Assembly: GCA_033439795.1 (NCBI GenBank)
Contig: JAUTDP010000014.1
Location: 620,001 to 684,000 of the forward strand
DNA length: 64,000 bases
Origin: Sordaria brevicollis
Taxonomy: Eukaryota > Ascomycota > Sordariomycetes > Sordariales > Sordariaceae
Reading direction: 5' to 3'
Shown here in pieces: positions 12,001 to 22,197 of this stretch. Numbering within the stretch: the stretch's first letter is position 1; each line of letters starts with the position of its first letter. Both the position numbers and the translations under genes were made by a program. Under the pieces are notes generated by a model that saw only the letters and a list, made by a program, of their open reading frames with translations, did no database searches and was not told the DNA's origin.

Positions 12001-12220
12001 CCGTTGTGTAACTAATGTGAATACTTTGACTTACCTATTAGTTGATGGCTCTCTATACTGTGACCAAGCCAAAGGAAAGAAGCCACGGCACTAGTAGAAA
12101 CAAGAGGAGTTAGAATATGTTTGGTGGATGCATATCTTCCCATCATGCACCTCGTCGGCAACAAGTCTCGACTTACCAAAACGCCGAGAGCTGCGACCCT
12201 CCCGTTGCTCCGGACGCCAT
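9051..12220 (-). CDS. GT90 (CAP10-type) membrane glycosyltransferase
   Basis: Four exons on the minus strand (12177-12220, 12035-12090, 11873-11977, 9051-11821) encode about 991 residues. Introns 12091-12176, 11978-12034 and 11822-11872 all have GTAAGT donors and AG acceptors, and the frame is kept throughout. The start at 12220 gives MASGATGG. The N-terminal half has eight or nine hydrophobic segments (first at about 41-57, last at about 370-390), placing the protein in an internal membrane, probably Golgi. The C-terminal half has CAP10-domain features: a YWRG motif and the segment HFIPVDIRFQGLHATL. This matches family 90 glycosyltransferases, whose studied members include fungal xylosyltransferases; the sugar transferred here is unknown. 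The long last exon alone has no ATG at its beginning, so simple gene finding would miss the first 74 residues. Confidence 0.87.
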
Positions 12221-13026
12221 GAGGCCAAAAGGGGTAACTGTCTATGTCTATACAAAAATTCAAGGCAAGTACTTGTGAACGAGAGACGTGAAATAAAAGT
12301 ATACAGTAAGGATAGATTCTGGAGAAATAATGGCCTCAACCCATGCTCTCCCCGGTGGAAACAAGCTGATATGACGATGGTATGAGAGAGGAAAGAAGAC
12401 GACTTCCTCCATGACTAGAATACCACTCCGCTGTGCTGACAGAACTCTCGGACTGAATCCCAAGTCAACAGCCCCTGTTTCCATCGCCAATAAGATCTCC
12501 GTTGGGTGGCTCCAGAAGTCTGGGATAAGCCTGGAGTTCGGGGATAGTGACCCCCTTTTCCTCTCCTGACGTCTGCCTGCCGGGTACGGCGGATGTTGCT
12601 GAAGAAAGTTGCTGCTAAGGGATACTCACAGCCATCACATATTCAAGACGAGCTAAGAAGTATTCACTAGCAGCCTAGCTACCTGCATCAGCTGCACCTC
12701 TGACGTTACCGCCACATCCACCGTCCGCGGCTCCCCAAAGTTCGGTTACATTCCCAACTTCAACCCGACGTTCCATCGAAGCTTCCATCGTGGAATTCGA
12801 CCCCTTCTTCCATTTTTGGCAACCTCGTATTTTTTTCCTTCTCTGTACATTCTTTCTTCTCGACACTCGTTCAGACATACGCATACCTTTATTACACTTC
12901 GTAGTTCACTCGACGACCACCGCTACCAGTGCCTAATCTTACCCGACATTTCCCTCGAAACCACACCCGAAGCCATCGCCAACCGAACCCGATATCCATC
13001 CTCAAGACACCAAAAACAATGTCAAG
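12221..13026. promoter_or_regulatory. Divergent intergenic region between the GT90 gene and pfa4
   Basis: These 806 bp separate the two start codons. The part next to pfa4 is rich in CT and AC, as in fungal leaders. No individual site is called. Confidence 0.45.
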
Positions 13027-14478
13027 ATGACCGCCATCCAAACCGGCCCTACCACCAAAGGCCTCCAACGCTTCGCCATCCCCGCCGTCTGCCTTCTCAT
13101 CACCTTTCTAGGCTACTACTCGCAATACCTCTTTAACACCAGCTCGGACCTTGCTCCCGGACCGCTCACCCGTCGCGAATCCACAACCCTCAACACCCTC
13201 CTCGTCTGCCTCTGGATAACCTACTACCAAGCCTGCACCGTCGACCCCGGCCGATACAAGTTCCCACCTTGCACCACAAAAGAGAAGCAAGAGGAGGACA
13301 GCCTTACAAAAAGACAAGGACTGCAGCAAAACGCAAGATGGTGCAAAAAATGCAACGCCCCCAAACCTCCGCGGGCGCACCACTGCCGCCACTGCGCCCG
13401 CTGCATCCCGCGCATGGACCATCACTGTCCCTGGACCGGCAACTGCGTTTCCCTGCAGACCTTCCCGCACTTCCTGCGGTTTCTGGTGTATACCAACGCC
13501 GCGCTGGTTTACTTTGCCCGCTTGCTCTGGGCGAGACTGTACTACGGCCTCTGGGACCAGCGACACGTGCCGGCTTACTTGGGGCCCAGCGTGGGAGCGC
13601 TGCTGGGGTGCACGATGTTGAGCATCGCGTGGTTTGCGACGCAGTTTGCGCTGACGGTGTTGCTGGTTACGACGGTCAGAAGCTGGGTGTTGGGTAAGAC
13701 GATGATTGAGGAATGGGAGGCCGAGAGGCATGAGTCGTTGTTGGCGAGGTCGTATGATGGGGATGATTATTGGGGCGCGGATGGGGACGGTAGTGGTGGT
13801 GGGGGTTATGTCCCGGTTAAGGTGGAGTTTCCGTATGATAATGGGTTTTGGACCAACATGGCGCAGGCGATGGGGACAAGTAATCCTATGAGGTGGTTCT
13901 TGCCGCTTGGTGGCGGTGGGCCGAAGATCGCAAATGACACGCCGTGGAAGGGAACGGGTTGGGAGTATGAGGAGAATGGGTTCAATGATCGCGTGGGCAT
14001 GTGGCCGCCGCCGGACGCAGAAAAGCTGCGCAGGGAGAGGGCCGGTGCTGGTGGGAAGTGGCCGGGTGCTAGAGAGAACTTGGGTGCCGAGACGCCGGAA
14101 GTTGAGTACTACCGCAATTCTGAGGATATGAAGGCTGCATTTAAGAGAAGGCAACAAGAGGACTTGAGAAGACGGCAGAGGAGACAGCACTCGTCTGAAG
14201 AGGACGAGATTATGGCTGAGTTGGAGGAGGATGACGGGTACGACCAACGCTCAAGGACCCGTTCACCACCACAGCAGGGCAGGACATGGATGAACAGCGA
14301 GGGAGATACCCTGTGGGATTATGGCGTTGATGTGGACGAAGAGGAAAGTTATGGATATCGGAGTCAGGGTGTGTCGACGGCCACAGGCTACGATGATGGT
14401 CAGGGAGACGAAGACGAGGACGTGCCGCTTGCTGAGCTAATACGCAGAAGGAAAGTAAGGAGCGGAGGATATGAGTGA
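13027..14478 (+). CDS. pfa4: DHHC palmitoyltransferase, Pfa4 type
   Basis: The single-exon gene encodes 483 residues. Four hydrophobic segments fit the family topology (about 15-35, 50-70, 150-172 and 188-218). Before the catalytic region is a DPG motif at 73-75. The cysteine-rich domain spans about 106-140, with the active-site DHHC at residues 131-134; Cys134 forms the palmitoyl intermediate. A TxxE-like motif (TMIE) follows the last membrane segment. The C-terminal 200 residues are acidic and disordered. By family knowledge Pfa4 acts at the endoplasmic reticulum; in yeast it palmitoylates chitin synthase Chs3. The start lies in a good context (CAAGATGACC). The sym1 gene follows on the same strand, an adjacency I associate with Neurospora from recall. 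Confidence 0.92.
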   Translation: MTAIQTGPTTKGLQRFAIPAVCLLITFLGYYSQYLFNTSSDLAPGPLTRRESTTLNTLLVCLWITYYQACTVDPGRYKFPPCTTKEKQEEDSLTKRQGLQQNARWCKKCNAPKPPRAHHCRHCARCIPRMDHHCPWTGNCVSLQTFPHFLRFLVYTNAALVYFARLLWARLYYGLWDQRHVPAYLGPSVGALLGCTMLSIAWFATQFALTVLLVTTVRSWVLGKTMIEEWEAERHESLLARSYDGDDYWGADGDGSGGGGYVPVKVEFPYDNGFWTNMAQAMGTSNPMRWFLPLGGGGPKIANDTPWKGTGWEYEENGFNDRVGMWPPPDAEKLRRERAGAGGKWPGARENLGAETPEVEYYRNSEDMKAAFKRRQQEDLRRRQRRQHSSEEDEIMAELEEDDGYDQRSRTRSPPQQGRTWMNSEGDTLWDYGVDVDEEESYGYRSQGVSTATGYDDGQGDEDEDVPLAELIRRRKVRSGGYE

Positions 14479-15556
14479 AGAGCATAGCATATAATACCAG
14501 CTACATAATATCCGATACCCAATGCATATATTTACTTTCTCGTATAACCTGCCTTCGCTGCCACTTAACCAGTGTTTACGTTCATGCAGTTCAGTTGAAG
14601 CACCCCGAGAGACCCCCACATAATGTGGGGTAAAGGGGCCTGCCGCCCGCCTGCCGGGGAGAATTGCCCCGAATCCATTCAGAAGTTTGCCGTCGCCCCG
14701 TCAGCCTGAGAGAACCAACGTCGTAGGGCAGCATAACCCCTAAACCGCCACTGAAGCCCGAGTTGACTAACGAATTATAGTAAGATGGAATGTAAATCTT
14801 GAGGGGTCGACGACGTGTTTGGCTGTTTATTGATGATGATCAGGTCCAGGGACCACCGCAAGTGATTTTCGTTGCTTTTGTTTGTTGTCTTTTGCCAGGT
14901 TGAAAAAGCTGGGCTGGCCCTGGAATTCTCAAGATTTTGAAACTGATCTGAGACTCTCTCTTCTTTCTCCCAAGTTCTTGACATTCTTGTAAATACCTTT
15001 TTGGACTTCGGACCCCAGAGAGATACAACTCTCAACACCACGGAGTTCTCAAGTTGGGTTGCGAAGAACGACGTCAACGGACCAGACACGCCAAGTCTTG
15101 ATATCTGAGCCGCGATAACCGCTTCGTTGGTACGACGTCAACGGCATTCGCTGATCTATGAGAAGTTCAAGTGTGGGAAAACAGAGGGTTCATCTCATCT
15201 TTTCTCTCACTCAAACTTGATCCCCTCTTCGTCCGATCTCACGAAGCTCTCCGTTTGTCTTCCAGGCCCCGCGGGACAGATAAGCAGAAAGGTCATTCAC
15301 TTTCACCTTCACCTTCATCTGCAAATCTAGACTTGGCAAAGCTCCCGTTTGGTCGTTGTTCGTCATCGGTGGTCGTCCGTTGATCTACCCACCTTTTTAC
15401 TTCCTCGCCTTGGTTCACCACTATCTTCACCACTTTCGCTTTTTTGGGCCTCAAAACCTCTACCCAGCCCAATTGTCAACTCAAAGGACGTCGACCAAAC
15501 CCTTTCAAAAATCTACACATAACCACATAACCAAGCACCTCAGGAAATCAGCCAAA
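14479..15556. other. Intergenic region between pfa4 and sym1 with two GC hairpins
   Basis: The region must hold the pfa4 3' end and the sym1 promoter and leader. Two perfect short inverted repeats stand out: 14614-14630 (CCCCACAT, one base, ATGTGGGG) and 14655-14671 (CGGGG, seven bases, CCCCG). The sym1-proximal 250 bp are pyrimidine-rich. No coding potential was recognised. Confidence 0.5.
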
Positions 15557-16126
15557 ATGCTCGCCTGGTAAGCTTCCCCCCCTCCCCCCTCCCATTTCCC
15601 ACCATTAACAAAAAACAGGTACAAAGCCCAACTAGCCGCCCGCCCCCTCCTCACCCAGGCGGTGACCACCTCCCTCCTCTTCGGCATCGGCGACATAACC
15701 GCCCAACAACTCGTCGACCGCCGCGGCTTCTCCAACCACGACCTCTCCCGCACCGGCCGCATGGCCCTCTACGGCGGAACCGTCTTCGGTCCCGCCGCCA
15801 CGACCTGGTTCCGCTTCCTCCAGAAACGCGTCGTAGTCCCGGGTAGTCCCAACAAAACGATCCTTGCCCGGGTTGCTGCTGACCAGGGACTTTTTGCGCC
15901 GACGTTTATTGGTATTTTCTTGGGAAGTATGGCGGTGCTGGAGGGGACGAGCGTGGAGGAGAAGTTGAGGAAGAATTACTGGGAGGCGTTGAGCACGAAC
16001 TGGATGGTGTGGCCGTTTGTGCAGATGGTGAATTTCAAGGTGGTGCCGTTGGATCATAGGGTGTTGTTTGTTAATGTGATTAGCATTGGGTGGAATTGCT
16101 ATTTGAGTTGGTTGAATGGGCAGTGA
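15557..16126 (+). CDS. sym1: Sym1, Mpv17/PMP22-family inner mitochondrial membrane protein
   Basis: Two exons (15557-15567 and 15619-16126) encode 172 residues. The first exon holds only MLA and part of Trp4. The 51-nt intron 15568-15618 has a GTAAGC donor and a CAG acceptor. The protein has the family's full length and four weakly hydrophobic segments. Family hallmarks include [13 protein letters not shown] near the N-terminus and the C-terminal stretch [20 protein letters not shown] followed by [14 protein letters not shown]. Yeast Sym1 lies in the inner mitochondrial membrane and is needed for growth on ethanol at high temperature; a channel or metabolite-transport role is proposed. The 11-nt first exon is easily missed by gene finders. 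Confidence 0.93.
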
Positions 16127-17091
16127 GAGGCAGCCTGAAGGGGTATGCCCTGGGGAAGGATGGAGGGGGGAAGGAGGGGGGGGGGGGGGGGGGGTCAGAA
16201 GGGAAGTAGTGATGCGAGACTTCAGAACTCGAGGTGGTTCTTCATGGACAAGATCAGCGGTTTGGCGCTGGAGATAATAGAGGAATGAAGGGATTTAGAT
16301 CGAACGGAATATTAGCATCGAGACCTATGGTGGTTCAATGCGTGGACTAGATGGATCATAGACGAAACGAAGAAATTCCCTACCAAGCTGATAATAATCT
16401 ATATCCAAGCCACCGGTTCCGCGAAGAGACCAGAAGCTTGCAAGCCTCAAAAACATAAAACTCATAACGTAAAGAACGAAGCGGGATGTAACAATAACCA
16501 ATACCAATAAAGAATAAACATTAACTAAAACTACTTCGCTCGCTTGCCGTGCTTGCTTGCTGTAAAACGACTGTGTAACCGACTTTCGTCTTTCTCCTCC
16601 ATCCTCCCAGTATTGCTTGCCTGCTCTATGCTTTTGCCTGTGTGCTGTAGGGGTATAGAAAAAAAAAACCGAACGATAGAAGCCATCCGCGCCGCCGCCA
16701 GGATTCGTAGTAGTAGCTTATAACGATGTGAAGGGACCTCGAAGTCCGAATAAGGAAAAAGAAACGAATAGTGTGCCTCCAACTCCTCGCCCCAGCTCAT
16801 AAACCTTGGGTTCTTTTCTCTTGACCCGGCCCTTCTTTTCTAACCGTCTCTGTGTCCGTCTCGAAACGAAATGTCCCCGTGTGCGACGTGGTATAATAAT
16901 AAAACAACCCTTTGACGAAGAAAAGAATCCAAAACGTTTCAAATGCCATTACTTCATATCACTTTCTTCTTTCTTTTCCTTCCTTCCCTCCCGTCCATAC
17001 CCAGGGCTAACCACCGCTTCTTCCTTAGTTTGTTCACCCGCAAAGATGGATTAGGTTTAGGCAGACCGGCGGCAAGACCAGCAGCAGAACA
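16127..17091. other. Convergent 3' intergenic region
   Basis: This lies between the stops of sym1 (+) and the large disordered-protein gene (-) and should contain both 3' untranslated regions. A run of 19 G occurs close to the sym1 stop. No gene seen. Confidence 0.5.
16176..16194 (+). repeat. Homopolymer run of 19 G
   Basis: Nineteen consecutive G about 50 bp after the sym1 stop, in a purine-rich stretch. It could form a G-quadruplex in the 3' untranslated RNA. The exact length is uncertain, because such runs are prone to sequencing error. Confidence 0.85.
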
Positions 17092-20000
17092 CTACCCACT
17101 GCCTTCCTTGTCACCACGGCCAAACATCCTTCTCAAGGCACTACCAAACTTCTTTTTCTTCCCACCACTGCTCGTCGGCGTTTCCGCCCTTTCCGGTAAC
17201 TCAGCAGTACCAGTACCAGCAGCAACGGACAGCGCAGTAGCGGTACTAGCCCTCCTCGGCCCTAACCCCGGAACGGCAGCAAATGGACCATTAGCACCAG
17301 ATCCACCACTGATGGACCTTGTGCCTAGACTTCCACCGCTGTTAGGACCAGTGACGGTGCCGGACCTTCTAATAAATCCCGGCATGGGAATACCTCCCCC
17401 GTTTGTTGCCTCCTCCGTAGGTGGTGGGGATTTTTCGCTGTGTCGGCCGGGAAGTGAAAAGCTGGGCATTCTCGATCCGCGTTTCTGGAGACGGGGATGG
17501 GGTTGGCTCCTGGGGCTGATTTCGGAGGTGTTGTTGGTGTCGATTGTGGCGGGGGTACGTAGCCTCTCTTCTGCGACGTTGGCTTCCTGCTGGTCCTGCT
17601 CCTGATCGACTGGACCTTGGTTTCTGAGACTCTGTAGCTCGGCCTTGCTTCGCTCCAGCTTGGTGTCCTTCCTGGCTGCGCTCTCGACTGGTGCTTCCGG
17701 GCGAGCAATGGCGTCGGCACTTTCCTGATGATGCTGCTTCTTACGCGAGAAGACGGACATCAGGCCACGCTTGGGACGGTGCTGCTGCTCGCCGGCGGCG
17801 GGAGTAACGTTCGGAGCCGTCTGCGACGTAGGTAAAATCTGGCCGCGACCGGAGCGTGTGCGACGAAGTTCTTCGTTTCCTGCTGCCACTTCCTCCTCGT
17901 CATCATAGCCAGCTTGCTGCCGAGATGGAATCGCAGACCCGAGTCTTGCCGTCTTTGACAGTTTGTGATGCCCGCCACCCACGATACTACCACGTGCATT
18001 ACCATTACCATTAACGACCCCATTCCCATAATCCTCCTCTTCAGCAATTGACACCTGCTTGTCACGCATACTGCCCAAAGCCATACTCCGAGCAGCAGCC
18101 GCCACAGGTGCCGAAGCCGACGAGCCCTTCAACCCCGAGGGAACCACCGGCACAGGCGGCACGACCTCCTCTTCATCACTCGACTCATCAAACCGGCTTC
18201 TGAACCTGCTTCCCGTTCCCACATCCTCTTCATCGCTCGAATCTCCAAACCTGCTGGAGAACTTGCTACCAGTCGATGACCTCTTCTTTCCACCAGCAGC
18301 CTTCTTACCACCCAGCGTAGGCATCTTCATGCCACCGGGACTTCTTCTCCCACCACTGCCACTGTTTGCCGCAGGTTCGCCACGCAGCGTGGTGCGCATA
18401 CCCATGCCCGAACCCATGGTCCCTCTACTAGAAGGCGGAGTGTCGGCGAGTCTGGAATTCGAGTTGGTAGGCGTCATGGATCGCAAAGAGGTGAGAAGCT
18501 TAGTTCCGCTTCCGCGACTATCCACAGACCCAGCAGCTGGTGACTTCGGACGAAGAGATGTACGAAAGCCACCGGTAGAGAGGCCCCCGCCTGCTGAACT
18601 AGCACGGGCGCGTTTAAAGCTGCTTTCGCTGCTGGTAGACCCGCGGCGCTTGATGTGGGATTGGTGGGTGCTGGCTAGGCGGATGGTAGACGCTCGCGGA
18701 GCTGCAGCAGCTTCAGAGGCCGCACGACGTTCGCGTTTTGTGAGTTGAGGGGTTGCAGGAACCGGGGCTGGATCTGGGTAAGACGCTCGACGATCGGTCG
18801 GAGGCTCAGAACGCATCGATTTGCGAAGTCGAGGTCCGTCGTTTACGACGGCAACCTTGGATTGAGGAGGAGCACTACGCATAGTAGTTCGCATCGTCAT
18901 CGTCGACGCCACCGGTGCGACAGGAACTTCAGGTTCCTCCCACTTGGTGCCAGGCTTAATCTGATACGTGCGTTCGGGACTCACGCGAGCTGGAGCTGGA
19001 GCAGGGGCAGCCGTTGCCTTTGACTTCCCCTTCTTTTTCTTCCGTGGTTGCTCCTCCTCCTGACGTGACAACTGCTGCTGCTGCTGCTGCTGCTCAAGCA
19101 TCATCTGCCTCGCCATCTGCACAGCCAAAGCCTGTCTTTCCGAGTTCCTCCTCTCAATCGACTTTTTCCTCCTAGGCTTTTCTACCGGCACACTGATCTC
19201 TTCCCTGTCGCCTTCAATGGCCGCATCCTCCTTAGCTTCGCGCTCCAGCTGCGCTCGTCGCTCGGCCGTAAGGCTCCTCCAGTAGGCCTTGGCCCGCTCC
19301 CAGTCATCCTCCTGGGGAGACTCTCCCGAGTGAGATCCAATGGCAGTCGTGGCAGTCGAAAGTGCAGGCACCAAACTTCGTGGTGGGTCGGGGGGTGTCG
19401 GGGTGTCAGGAATCTCTTGTTGGCGGGAATTGTTGTTGTTGGCTTCAGGGAAGTCCAAAACAGCGTTGAGTGACTGAAAACCCTCTCCTTCCGCCTCTGA
19501 AAGATCCTCATATGCATCGGCGTATACACTCGAGTCATCCGTCTCACTCTCCGATACTTGCTGCGACTGAGTCCCTGTCGTCTGTTGTCCAGCAGCCGAT
19601 TCGACACCACCGGCCGAACTCTTGGATGTATCCGAGTCTTCAGGAAACCCACCAGGAACCTCCACAAAGAACGGCCTGGGTGCTTCAGTCTGGGTCGCCG
19701 GCGGCGTAGGCTGCGTCAGAGAGATGATCGGGATATTCGGAGCACTATTCCGTCGCCGGGCTTCCTCCTGAGCAAACCTCGAGTCGATTGCAGGCGTGTT
19801 TCCATTCGGGAAGGCCGTCTTGACAGGCGATACCTGTGGTGAAGATACAGAGTTCCGGCGCGGTTGTGGTGGGGGATCCATAAAGCTCGGATAATCGTAC
19901 AAGCTCCCTGTCATCTCGGACGCAAGACTGGTCGACCCATCACTGTCGTCGCTAGCATATCCACCTCCCTCCACCGACGTGACCACTGGTGGGAGCGGTT

Positions 20001-22197
20001 CTCTAAACCGTGAGATATTAGCTGGACTTCGTACCCGTTCTTCGCGCTCCCTCTGCAGCACGCCCCCTATAGCATGGTCACTGCTCTGCGCAAAACTTTC
20101 GGCTACAGGGCTCAGGGGAAGTGGCGTTGTGTATGGCGCGGTGTAAGAGACATCTCCTATGGGTCGAAGTGGTCGTTCGTCTTCCTTCGTTTCCAGTTGC
20201 TGTGGCTTCCTGACATTTCTCACACTGCCAAAGCTTGGGAGCGCCGGTCGTGGTTTCATGAGGTCCTCATTGTCAAGAGCCGCCGACGAGTCCGCATTTG
20301 CCCAGCGACGTATACCGGTAGGGCTGGCCATAGGTGGTGAAATTGATCGTTCTTCAGGGGCGGCCTCGACAATAATGGCTGGTTGAGTCTCATCATCGAA
20401 GCTTACCCGCACCGACTTCTTCCGCTTCACGGGCTGGTCTGTACTCCACGAGGCTTCCGACGACAAGTCAGAGGGCGATGGGCCGCGGGCGGGGCTAGTT
20501 TGTTTTAGAGCCGACTTTCGTGGAGAGACTGATCGAGGTGGTGGTGAATGCCTAACAGTTAGAGTATCCTGAACTGGTCCAAAGTGTGCTTGACGAGCCG
20601 GGCTTAGGGATGAGTTCCGAGTAGGTTGGCTTTTCCTTTGAGACACTGAAGCTGCCCGTATTGGTAGTTGGTTGGCTTGAGAAGAAGACTGTATTGGTTG
20701 TTGTTCTGATTGCGAGCGGGTATGTGAGACTATCCTCTGTCGAGACGGCACCGAGTCAAGGGCGCCAGAGACCCTCGATGTGTTTTCATCTGAATCTGAT
20801 TCCTCCAACTCTGGCTCCTCTTTCACAATGGAAGGCAATCTCCTAACCATTGGACGACCATCCTTAGTTACGACCATTGGTGTTGATGCTGTGGGGTGAT
20901 GGTGATCGGCGATGACGTCTTCTTCTTCTTCGTCTTCAACATCCGAGTCCTCTTCCTCTTGCTGTTCAGTCGGCTGAGGTTCAATTGTTGTCAAAGGTAC
21001 GGCAGCTGGTGAGGGTGGTCGTTCTTGGATCTCCTGGCGTGAGTTCTGTATTGCCGGTGATTGTTGAACAGGGGCTGGTACTTGTACCTGTGGAGCTGTT
21101 GTCCTTGTCGTGGTAGTGGTTCCGGTATTACCGGTCAGGTCGCTTGTTGGGACGTTACTCTTAGTACGACCCACGGTGCCTTGTGCAAGGTGTGAACCAG
21201 CCTTGGGATAATGCTTCTTCTGTTTCTTTGTACGCGTAGGTTGTTGCGATGCAGCTATGATGGCGTGTTCAACGGCTATAAGGTCAGAACGTCTGATCAT
21301 CCGACGGGAGTTGGGATCGTAGACCAATGTCTGGTCAGCGGCGGAGGCAGACGAAGCTCGCGGTCTAGTAGTGGATGGGGTCCCCGGCTCTAATAATAGG
21401 GAACCCCTTGACCGCTGGGGCTGGACCGCCGATTGGGAATCTTGGGCCGGAAAGTCGGTGGTGCTGCGGGTATCAGCCGGGGATACTGGCGGTGAGCCGA
21501 CCCTAACCCGGGCTGGATACGAGAAGTTGACAGATGACGCCCGACTATTAGGCCGATCTTCCTGATGCATCGCAACCTGGGGTGGACTGGATGGTGGGCT
21601 TGCCATTGCGGGATCCGTCTTCCGGACGCTTGACAGGTCTCCCACCTTTGCGGGACCAAACCAAGGCTTAACATCGTCTACCCCTTGTAGTTGTTTCTGT
21701 GATGGGGCCCGTTCAACGCCCAGACTCTGTGTCCGCCGATGCGCGCTCTTCTGGCTGGGCGCGCCCGTCCCCGTAGTCGTTCCAACGGTCGTGGCCACAT
21801 TCTTGGGCAGTTCTGGAACAGGGGGTAGCTCCTCGATGGACTGAGACTGACGACGTCCGGAATTTCTGCTTTCGGATCGGTGTGGACTGGGGCTTCGAAA
21901 GGTGCGTTCGGTCATGGAGCTCGAGCTCCCACTGCGGCGCAGGTCAGGTCTTCCGCGGGTCGTCTCGGGGTTCGTACGCGTGGATGCCACGGAGGCACTG
22001 CGCCGGACGGTGCGCTTCGTCTGGACTTCGGCGACATTGGTCGGGGTTATGGGACGGGCGCGGAGGGCGGCGGCGGCGGCGGCGGCAGACAGGTTCGAGG
22101 CTTGTTGGGCTTCATTGCGCTTGAAGACGGCGGCGGCGGCGGAGGCAGCATTGGGATTCGCAGTCGCCGCGGTCAATGGCTGTTTATGGCGCGACAT
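17092..22197 (-). CDS. Large intrinsically disordered protein, function unknown
   Basis: A single 1701-residue frame runs without a stop. Composition is dominated by Ser, Pro, Arg, Ala and Glu, with many SP, RSxS and SDSDE stretches that look like phosphorylation sites. Only the ends look constrained. The N-terminal ~80 residues begin MSRHKQPLTAA and include an alanine tract and a VQTKRTVRRSASV segment. The C-terminal tail is highly basic and amphipathic (KKKKFGSALRRMFGRG), suitable for binding acidic membrane lipids. A seven-Gln tract near residue 1040 comes from a CTG microsatellite. SSDEE-containing segments occur twice, near residues 1315-1345. I do not recognise a named domain. The architecture resembles fungal cortical scaffold proteins such as eisosome Seg proteins, but that is a guess. 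The start has a fair context (TTTCCATGTCG). Confidence 0.8.
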   Translation of the reverse strand: MSRHKQPLTAATANPNAASAAAAVFKRNEAQQASNLSAAAAAAALRARPITPTNVAEVQTKRTVRRSASVASTRTNPETTRGRPDLRRSGSSSSMTERTFRSPSPHRSESRNSGRRQSQSIEELPPVPELPKNVATTVGTTTGTGAPSQKSAHRRTQSLGVERAPSQKQLQGVDDVKPWFGPAKVGDLSSVRKTDPAMASPPSSPPQVAMHQEDRPNSRASSVNFSYPARVRVGSPPVSPADTRSTTDFPAQDSQSAVQPQRSRGSLLLEPGTPSTTRPRASSASAADQTLVYDPNSRRMIRRSDLIAVEHAIIAASQQPTRTKKQKKHYPKAGSHLAQGTVGRTKSNVPTSDLTGNTGTTTTTRTTAPQVQVPAPVQQSPAIQNSRQEIQERPPSPAAVPLTTIEPQPTEQQEEEDSDVEDEEEEDVIADHHHPTASTPMVVTKDGRPMVRRLPSIVKEEPELEESDSDENTSRVSGALDSVPSRQRIVSHTRSQSEQQPIQSSSQANQLPIRAASVSQRKSQPTRNSSLSPARQAHFGPVQDTLTVRHSPPPRSVSPRKSALKQTSPARGPSPSDLSSEASWSTDQPVKRKKSVRVSFDDETQPAIIVEAAPEERSISPPMASPTGIRRWANADSSAALDNEDLMKPRPALPSFGSVRNVRKPQQLETKEDERPLRPIGDVSYTAPYTTPLPLSPVAESFAQSSDHAIGGVLQREREERVRSPANISRFREPLPPVVTSVEGGGYASDDSDGSTSLASEMTGSLYDYPSFMDPPPQPRRNSVSSPQVSPVKTAFPNGNTPAIDSRFAQEEARRRNSAPNIPIISLTQPTPPATQTEAPRPFFVEVPGGFPEDSDTSKSSAGGVESAAGQQTTGTQSQQVSESETDDSSVYADAYEDLSEAEGEGFQSLNAVLDFPEANNNNSRQQEIPDTPTPPDPPRSLVPALSTATTAIGSHSGESPQEDDWERAKAYWRSLTAERRAQLEREAKEDAAIEGDREEISVPVEKPRRKKSIERRNSERQALAVQMARQMMLEQQQQQQQLSRQEEEQPRKKKKGKSKATAAPAPAPARVSPERTYQIKPGTKWEEPEVPVAPVASTMTMRTTMRSAPPQSKVAVVNDGPRLRKSMRSEPPTDRRASYPDPAPVPATPQLTKRERRAASEAAAAPRASTIRLASTHQSHIKRRGSTSSESSFKRARASSAGGGLSTGGFRTSLRPKSPAAGSVDSRGSGTKLLTSLRSMTPTNSNSRLADTPPSSRGTMGSGMGMRTTLRGEPAANSGSGGRRSPGGMKMPTLGGKKAAGGKKRSSTGSKFSSRFGDSSDEEDVGTGSRFRSRFDESSDEEEVVPPVPVVPSGLKGSSASAPVAAAARSMALGSMRDKQVSIAEEEDYGNGVVNGNGNARGSIVGGGHHKLSKTARLGSAIPSRQQAGYDDEEEVAAGNEELRRTRSGRGQILPTSQTAPNVTPAAGEQQHRPKRGLMSVFSRKKQHHQESADAIARPEAPVESAARKDTKLERSKAELQSLRNQGPVDQEQDQQEANVAEERLRTPATIDTNNTSEISPRSQPHPRLQKRGSRMPSFSLPGRHSEKSPPPTEEATNGGGIPMPGFIRRSGTVTGPNSGGSLGTRSISGGSGANGPFAAVPGLGPRRASTATALSVAAGTGTAELPERAETPTSSGGKKKKFGSALRRMFGRGDKEGSG

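Noticed and set aside
13108..14247. Minus-strand open frame of 379 codons opposite pfa4
   Set aside because: Antisense shadow; the plus strand has a complete DHHC enzyme.
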